Shown here in pieces: positions 58,909 to 64,000 of a stretch of 64,000 nucleotides of DNA. Position 1 is the first letter of the stretch; each line of letters starts with the position of its first letter. This DNA comes from Desulfovibrio sp. Its GTDB lineage: Bacteria > Desulfobacterota > Desulfovibrionia > Desulfovibrionales > Desulfovibrionaceae. Position numbers and translations under genes: made by a program. Location of the stretch: the NCBI GenBank assembly GCA_030145055.1, contig JAQYWK010000002.1, positions 1 to 64,000 of the forward strand. The letters run 5' to 3'. Below the pieces are notes generated by a model, which saw nothing but the letters and a program-made list of their open reading frames with translations, was not told the origin of the DNA and made no database searches.

Positions 58909-61860
58909 TTACTCACCGAAAGGAAGCTGAATTAAAAATGTAGTACCCACTCCTTCTTGTGATTCTACAGATATAAGTCCGTTGTGAATGTTAACGATTA
59001 CATTGTGCGCAATGGCAAGGCCCTGTCCTGTTCCTTTCCCTACTTCTTTGGTTGTAAAGAAAGGATCAAAAGCTCTCTCTATTACTTCTTTGGGCATTCC
59101 TGAACCCGTATCGTGAACTTCAAGGATAGCATAGGTTTCATCATGCTTTGTAGTGATAGAAATAGTACCTTTTTCGTCGCTACCCTTTGCTTCTATTGCA
59201 TGTGCACTGTTGATGATCAAATTAAGCAGTACCTGGCCCATCTCTCCTTTCATGCATAGGATTTGAGGAAGGCTTTCTTCCAATTGGAGGTCTATTTCAG
59301 CAACATATTTCCATTCGTTTGTTGAAACTGTTACGGCATCTTTGATTATGGCGTTCAGGTCAAAGAACCCTTTGTGGGTTTCCCCGGGGTGAGCTAGTTG
59401 TTTGATGGATTGAACAATCTTTGAAATTCTTTTTAATCCTTCTACAGATTCCTCGAGAGCTTTTGGAACGTCTTCAGATAAGTATTCAAAATCATCGGCA
59501 TTAAAATTATCATTTTTATATTGGAGAACTTCAGAATTTGATTGTCCTTCGGCTAGCCTTTTAAAGGCAGTGTCGCAACTTGCGACCATTGTCATTAAAT
59601 CCTTAAAGCTGTCTTCAAGAAATTTGAGGTTTGAGCTGACATACTGGGTAGGCGTATTGATTTCATGAGCAATGCCAGCAGCAAGTTCCCCTATTGACTC
59701 TAGTTTTTGAGCTTGTCGTAGCTGTGCTTCCACTATCAATTGTTCTGAAATATCACGAGCAACACCTACATAGTTTATTATTTTGCCACTCTCGTTACGA
59801 ACCGGACAAATCGTTGCATCCTGAGTATAGGTTTTGCCTTTTTTGTTTTTGTTAACAAATCTACCGCTCCATATGTTGCCTTGCGATATTGTCTCCCATA
59901 AATTTGTGTAAAATTCTTTGGTCTGCTCTGAACTTTTCAAAATATTGGGGTTCTGGCCAATGGCTTCTGATTTCGTATAACCGCTGATTTTTTCAAAAGC
60001 GGGATTTACATATGTAATTATTCCGGATGTATCTGTAATGACAATTGATTCTACGGATTGTTCAATCGCTGCAATCAGTCTTTTTTGTTGTTCTTCAGAT
60101 TCCTTCAATACTGAGATGTCGGTAAAGGTGACAACGTAGCAGGGGTTATTGTTTCTCTTGTGTTCAAGATTAACACTATGGGCTATCGTCCATAAATAAG
60201 ATGAATCCGTAATTAATCTTACTTCCAATTGGCTTTTATTGACAAAATCTTTTCCATTCCATTTTTCTTGAACTATAGTCCTGTCTTCTGGGTGGAGCAG
60301 TTCAATCCATTTTTTTGTATCTACATCGTCAGTTTTAATCCCTGTTAGCTCCGCGACCCTTTTGTTGGCAAAAATCAACTTATCTTCGAAGTCAGCAATG
60401 ATCATTCCTACAGGAGCCGCATTGATGATTTCACGAAAACGTTCTTCACTTTCAAGTAGTTCAGATTCAATTTTTTTCCGATCAGAAATATCTTCGAGGG
60501 TCGCGATCACTTCCGTTTGAGAACTGAGGTTCTTTACCGGGTTAAATATCGCACGGAGAAATGTTGTTTTCCCTCCAGTCACTGAAGTATACAAATTTTC
60601 ATATATGGATCGTTGACCATTCAATGCTATGGTTAATGCTGAACGCATTTCGGAACGGTTCGATGTAGCTATATTGAAGCCGATCACCTTTTCTCGGGGG
60701 GCCCCCATCATATCCAGAAATATGTCGTTACAGTCAGTGATTATTCCCTCGTGATCAAAATGAACCATTGCCAGAGGGGCGTTTTCAAATAGATTCCGGT
60801 ACTGAAATTCGCTGTTTTGCAGGTTCATCTGTGTTACATATTTAGATGTGATATCATTTCCTATGCATAGCAATTCATCCGCTGTGCCATCCGGTCCCTC
60901 TTTTTGCCATGCTCTCCAGGCTATCCATTTTACTGTCCCATCTGCTGTTTCAAACGGCCTTTCAGATGAAACATCTCCATTGCCAAAAAAACTTCTGAAA
61001 CATTTATCTTTATGATCTATTTCGTCCGAAATGTTTTCTCCAGATAAAAGGTTAAGAATATTTAAACCTACAATACTTTTATTCTGGTTAAACAGCGATT
61101 TTGCGAACTGGTTGGCAAAGATTATACTGCCGTTGTTAGCTACTTTTAGAATGATCATATTTACATTTTCGACAAGTTCTCTATATTCTCTCTCGCGGAG
61201 TTCCAGTTCGGTTATTAGTGGTTCACTGAATTTTTTAAATAGATAAATTCCTAGAAAAATCAGCAATATTCCAATAGCCAAAATCTGAATATTCGTAATA
61301 ATAAATGGACGTTTGAGTTCGTCCATGTCGATTTTAGCAACCATTCCCAGCGTCAAACCTCCTGCCTTCATTGGAGTATAGGCCGCAAGAACTTCTTTTC
61401 CTTTATAATCAAGGCCACTTATTGTTCCGGTCCCCTGTTCCAGAGCTTTTTTCATTGGGATTGCTTCTTTAGAGTCAAGTGGAACTTTCTGGAGAGGGTT
61501 TTCGGGGTCGATAACTTTGCCGTTAACGATATAAAATTTAATATAGCCATTGACTTTTTGAGCTACGGTGAATTCGCCACTTTTGCTTTTTAGCTTGAAT
61601 TCATCCTGTGCATAGGCAAGCATTCTGATAACTTTAAGCGCATCAAATTTGACATTAAGCTCTCTATCCATTTTTTCATAATGTTGGAAGAGCACTTTTG
61701 CTAAGCTCGCCTGGCTTTGAACCAGTTCATGGAGTCGATGCTTTTGCTCTGTTAATGATGTTTCATATAAAAGTTTAGACCCTATAAGCGACAAGGATGT
61801 CGTAATGACAACCATTATGAGTGCTAATATAGTTAGCCTCTGTTTTTGCTTAGACATCAA
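58909..61860 (-). CDS. Multi-PAS sensor histidine kinase
   Basis: The 983-aa protein has TM1 (about 8-30), a periplasmic Cache-like sensor (about 31-185) and TM2 (about 190-211). Four PAS domains follow (about 225-345, 350-470, 475-595, 600-725; the fourth has ITDTSGIITYVNPAFEKISG). The dimerisation/phosphoacceptor helix (ELAAGIAHEINTPTQYV) is at about 740-757. The HATPase has NLIINSAHAIEAKG, DTGSGMP and TTKEVGKGTGQGL. It phosphorylates a response regulator. The divergent REC-HDOD gene and the next REC gene are the likely partners. Confidence 0.93.
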   Translation of the reverse strand: MMSKQKQRLTILALIMVVITTSLSLIGSKLLYETSLTEQKHRLHELVQSQASLAKVLFQHYEKMDRELNVKFDALKVIRMLAYAQDEFKLKSKSGEFTVAQKVNGYIKFYIVNGKVIDPENPLQKVPLDSKEAIPMKKALEQGTGTISGLDYKGKEVLAAYTPMKAGGLTLGMVAKIDMDELKRPFIITNIQILAIGILLIFLGIYLFKKFSEPLITELELREREYRELVENVNMIILKVANNGSIIFANQFAKSLFNQNKSIVGLNILNLLSGENISDEIDHKDKCFRSFFGNGDVSSERPFETADGTVKWIAWRAWQKEGPDGTADELLCIGNDITSKYVTQMNLQNSEFQYRNLFENAPLAMVHFDHEGIITDCNDIFLDMMGAPREKVIGFNIATSNRSEMRSALTIALNGQRSIYENLYTSVTGGKTTFLRAIFNPVKNLSSQTEVIATLEDISDRKKIESELLESEERFREIINAAPVGMIIADFEDKLIFANKRVAELTGIKTDDVDTKKWIELLHPEDRTIVQEKWNGKDFVNKSQLEVRLITDSSYLWTIAHSVNLEHKRNNNPCYVVTFTDISVLKESEEQQKRLIAAIEQSVESIVITDTSGIITYVNPAFEKISGYTKSEAIGQNPNILKSSEQTKEFYTNLWETISQGNIWSGRFVNKNKKGKTYTQDATICPVRNESGKIINYVGVARDISEQLIVEAQLRQAQKLESIGELAAGIAHEINTPTQYVSSNLKFLEDSFKDLMTMVASCDTAFKRLAEGQSNSEVLQYKNDNFNADDFEYLSEDVPKALEESVEGLKRISKIVQSIKQLAHPGETHKGFFDLNAIIKDAVTVSTNEWKYVAEIDLQLEESLPQILCMKGEMGQVLLNLIINSAHAIEAKGSDEKGTISITTKHDETYAILEVHDTGSGMPKEVIERAFDPFFTTKEVGKGTGQGLAIAHNVIVNIHNGLISVESQEGVGTTFLIQLPFGE

Positions 61861-62276
61861 AATCTCCTTGTCTCCAACGTATATTATGTAAACCAGAGTT
61901 TATCAATTTCAATTAATTATGTTAACGGTAATAGGATGTTGATATTTAGTTATGCCTTTTTAAGGTAGCATAGTTGGCGAATAGTTGGCAAAGTTCAAAT
62001 TAAATAAGTTTTTTTATATATTATTTATTCTTTGTGTTTTTTGAAAGGATGTTTTGAACTTATAAATAATATTAGATTAGTAATGATTGGTGTTTTTGTT
62101 TCTGTTGATGTGATGTATACATAAGAGTGTAAAACAATAAATAATTGGAAATTGTGTATTTTTAAGTAATAGTTATAGAAGTGTTATAAAAAATCTAGAA
62201 GTTTTGGACGTTTTTTTGATTACAATTTAAGACGAGTTGGTCCTTTGAGACTAACCATCTATCAGAGGCTATACAA
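61861..62276. other. Divergent promoter region between kinase and regulators
   Basis: 416 bases, very AT-rich, without ORFs of coding quality. It must hold the promoters of the kinase (leftward) and the REC-HDOD operon (rightward). I see no clear conserved box or operator. Confidence 0.5.
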
Positions 62277-63524
62277 ATGGATAGTAGAATTTCGGTACTT
62301 TTTGTTGATGATGAATCAAATGTGCTAACATCAATTAAGCGAATGTTGCGTTTTAAAAGAAATGAATGGGATATTGATTTCGCTCAATCAGGTAAAGAAG
62401 CTATAAATTTATTTGAAAAAAATTCCTTTGATGTGGTCGTTTCAGATATAAGAATGCCCGGGATGGATGGTGCTGAGCTGCTTACCATTTTGAAAGATAA
62501 GTACCCTGGTGTTATCCGGATTGCTTTGTCTGGGCAGGTCGGGCTGAATGAAGTTGTGCGCAGTATTCGAGCTGTCCATCAATACATTTCAAAGCCATGC
62601 GATGCGGAAGATTTAGTAACTAAAATCGAGAGCGCACTCAAATCCAGGGAAATATTAACAGATCCGGCAATGCAAAGATTGGTAACGGAGATTGATGCTC
62701 TACCTGTGATCCCAAGCGTTTTTCAAGCTATAGAAGGTGAGTTGCGGAAAGAGGAGCCTTCAATTTCAAAAATTGCAGATTTGATATCCAAGGACGTTGG
62801 CCTTGTAGCAAAGATTTTGAAATTGATTAATTCTCCATATTTTGGACTGCCTTCAAATATAAAATCAATTTCTCAGGCGATAAGTTTATTGGGTCTTGAA
62901 ACAATTAAGACCTTGATACTTGGAACACATCTTTTCTCAATGTATGATGAAAAAGCTTTACCTAAATTGTCACTGAGCTTGCTTTGGGAACATAGTTTTC
63001 GCGTCTCAAATATTGCCCGACTTATTGCCGAAAAAGAAAACCTTGATAGGAACACAATAATACATGTGCGCATGGCAGGGTTGCTCCACGATGTGGGTAA
63101 ACTGATTTTGGCTCATAGTTTTCCAGAAAAATATAAGCTGGTTCTTGATAAAATTAGGGAAACTAAAAGTCCGATAAACATATGTGAAATGTCAGTTTTT
63201 GGAACAACTCATGCCCAGATGGGTGCGTATCTAATGGGGCTTTGGGGGGTGAGCGGAGAAGTAGTTCACGGAATAGGATACCATCATTCATATGATAAGT
63301 ATGACTTCAGTATACCAATGATTGTTTCAGTTGCGGATATGATTGATCATCAATGTGTTATCATAAATCCTGACTACGGAAGGATTGTAATAGATGAATC
63401 TGTGCTCCCTCCCTCAAGTAACGCTAAGCTTGAAGAATGGATATCTCATGTTGCTCTGCACTGGCAGGGGATAACTGATTTTAATGTTCTTGATTCAGAT
63501 GTCATTGAACATCTCCGAAAGTAG
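62277..63524 (+). CDS. Response regulator with HDOD output domain
   Basis: The 415-aa protein has a receiver domain (1-125: VLFVDDES, phospho-Asp in VVVSDIRMPGMDG, Ser in ALSGQ, Lys in YISKPCD). An HDOD domain follows (about 135-340: LPVIPSVFQAIEGELRKEEP, VAKILKLINSPYFGLPSNIK, GLLHDVGKLILAHSFPE). HDOD proteins lack a confirmed enzyme activity and act in signalling. It starts at ATG 62277 and precedes another receiver gene by ten bases, forming an operon. Confidence 0.93.
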   Translation: MDSRISVLFVDDESNVLTSIKRMLRFKRNEWDIDFAQSGKEAINLFEKNSFDVVVSDIRMPGMDGAELLTILKDKYPGVIRIALSGQVGLNEVVRSIRAVHQYISKPCDAEDLVTKIESALKSREILTDPAMQRLVTEIDALPVIPSVFQAIEGELRKEEPSISKIADLISKDVGLVAKILKLINSPYFGLPSNIKSISQAISLLGLETIKTLILGTHLFSMYDEKALPKLSLSLLWEHSFRVSNIARLIAEKENLDRNTIIHVRMAGLLHDVGKLILAHSFPEKYKLVLDKIRETKSPINICEMSVFGTTHAQMGAYLMGLWGVSGEVVHGIGYHHSYDKYDFSIPMIVSVADMIDHQCVIINPDYGRIVIDESVLPPSSNAKLEEWISHVALHWQGITDFNVLDSDVIEHLRK

Positions 63525-63534
63525 AGGGATATGC

Positions 63535-64000
63535 ATGAAAGCGCGAATTTTACTTGTTGATGATGAGCCTAATGTCCTCTCTTCGTTGAAAAGGCAACTC
63601 AGGAATACCTACGAAGTTGATACTGAGGAGGATCCGGCAATGGCTTTAGTCAGTCTTCAGAGTTCGAAACCATACGCAGCTATAGTTTCAGACTATCGAA
63701 TGCCGAAAATGAACGGTATTGAGTTTCTGAAAGGAGTCAAAAAGAGTTGCCCCGATACGACGCGCTTGATGTTGACGGGATACGCTGACTTGGAGAGCGC
63801 GATGAGGGCCGTAAATGATGGCCATGTGTTCAGATTTTTAACAAAGCCCTGTGAGAAGGAGACTCTGCTTGAAAGTCTTAAAGAAGCTGTAAAGCAGTAT
63901 GAACTTGTTACGGGTAAAAGAATACTTCTTGAGAAAACGCTGAAGGGCAGTGTCGAATTGCTCAGTGAAATAACCTCCCTCGTGAATCCGGAAGCTGGAG
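63535..64000 (+). CDS. Response regulator, 5' part (cut by window edge)
   Basis: ATG at 63535 (MKARILLVDDEPNVLSSLKR) begins a receiver domain with phospho-Asp in IVSDYRMPKMNG, Thr in MLTGYAD and Lys in LTKPCEKE. It is followed by LLEKTLKGSVELLSEI and LVNPEAG, the linker usually leading into an HD/HD-GYP output domain. At least 155 residues are present; the rest lies beyond the window. Co-transcribed with the REC-HDOD gene. Confidence 0.9.
   Translation, partial: MKARILLVDDEPNVLSSLKRQLRNTYEVDTEEDPAMALVSLQSSKPYAAIVSDYRMPKMNGIEFLKGVKKSCPDTTRLMLTGYADLESAMRAVNDGHVFRFLTKPCEKETLLESLKEAVKQYELVTGKRILLEKTLKGSVELLSEITSLVNPEAG

Overview
The window looks like a stretch of a chromosome from a marine, sulfate-reducing-type deltaproteobacterium (Desulfovibrionaceae, Maridesulfovibrio-like). 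This is inferred from gene style only: tandem-Cache chemoreceptor, multi-PAS histidine kinase, REC-HDOD regulator, an OxlT-like transporter, a small 4.5S-type SRP RNA and moderate GC. No 16S or marker phylogeny is available here.

Region A (1-10.3 kb) is host chromosome: a partial leftward gene, tRNA-Pro(GGG) with its terminator, a TonB-like/hydrolase fusion, a SLOG-like protein, a chemoreceptor, an FMN riboswitch with ribB, a cupin, the SRP RNA, an MFS transporter, a rhodanese/MauE-like pair, and tRNA-Arg(CCG).

Region B (10320-50529) is a complete-looking ~40.2-kb prophage integrated in the 3' half of tRNA-Arg(CCG), bounded by a perfect 45-bp direct repeat. Its order is: integrase and an overlapping excisionase-like gene; a leftward early operon; an immunity region with two pairs of a new operator motif (GTTAC-N5-GTTAAC, 35-bp spacing in both pairs); CII-like regulator and P4-type primase-helicase; a possible replication origin; a lambda-like cosN candidate; and a lambda-type packaging/head module (Nu1, GpA, W, B, protease-capsid fusion, decoration protein). 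A lysis cassette (holin, amidase, overlapping spanins) follows, then a P2-type contractile tail with a programmed -1 frameshift in the tail chaperone. The phage is therefore a mosaic myovirus. Cargo sits at defined slots. Between an Ogr-like gene and gpW lie a Septu-like ATPase/HNH pair and a membrane-peptide/358-aa pair. After gpD lie a phospholipase A2-like protein, a structured RNA, Com and a DNA methyltransferase. At the right end lie a six-TM protein and a PLD-family nuclease. A PD-(D/E)XK HsdR-N-like protein sits in the immunity region. Several slots carry duplicated ends of the neighbouring core gene, which look like recombination scars.

Region C (50.5-57.3 kb) is a graveyard of related prophages interleaved with small genes: a rhodanese, pieces of gpD, of an integrase C-terminus and of an att site, an Mrr-N winged-helix protein, and two tiny membrane peptides. 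It also holds a three-gene envelope cassette (OmpA lipoprotein, four-TM coiled-coil protein, exported VWA-like protein). That cassette ends at the same hairpin plus gpW start that bounds the cargo of the intact prophage, so it was very probably phage cargo. It is the best candidate here for an undescribed system.

Region D (57.5-64 kb) is host or phage-neighbouring sequence: an SF2 helicase, a multi-PAS histidine kinase, and two REC-domain regulators, the last cut by the window edge.
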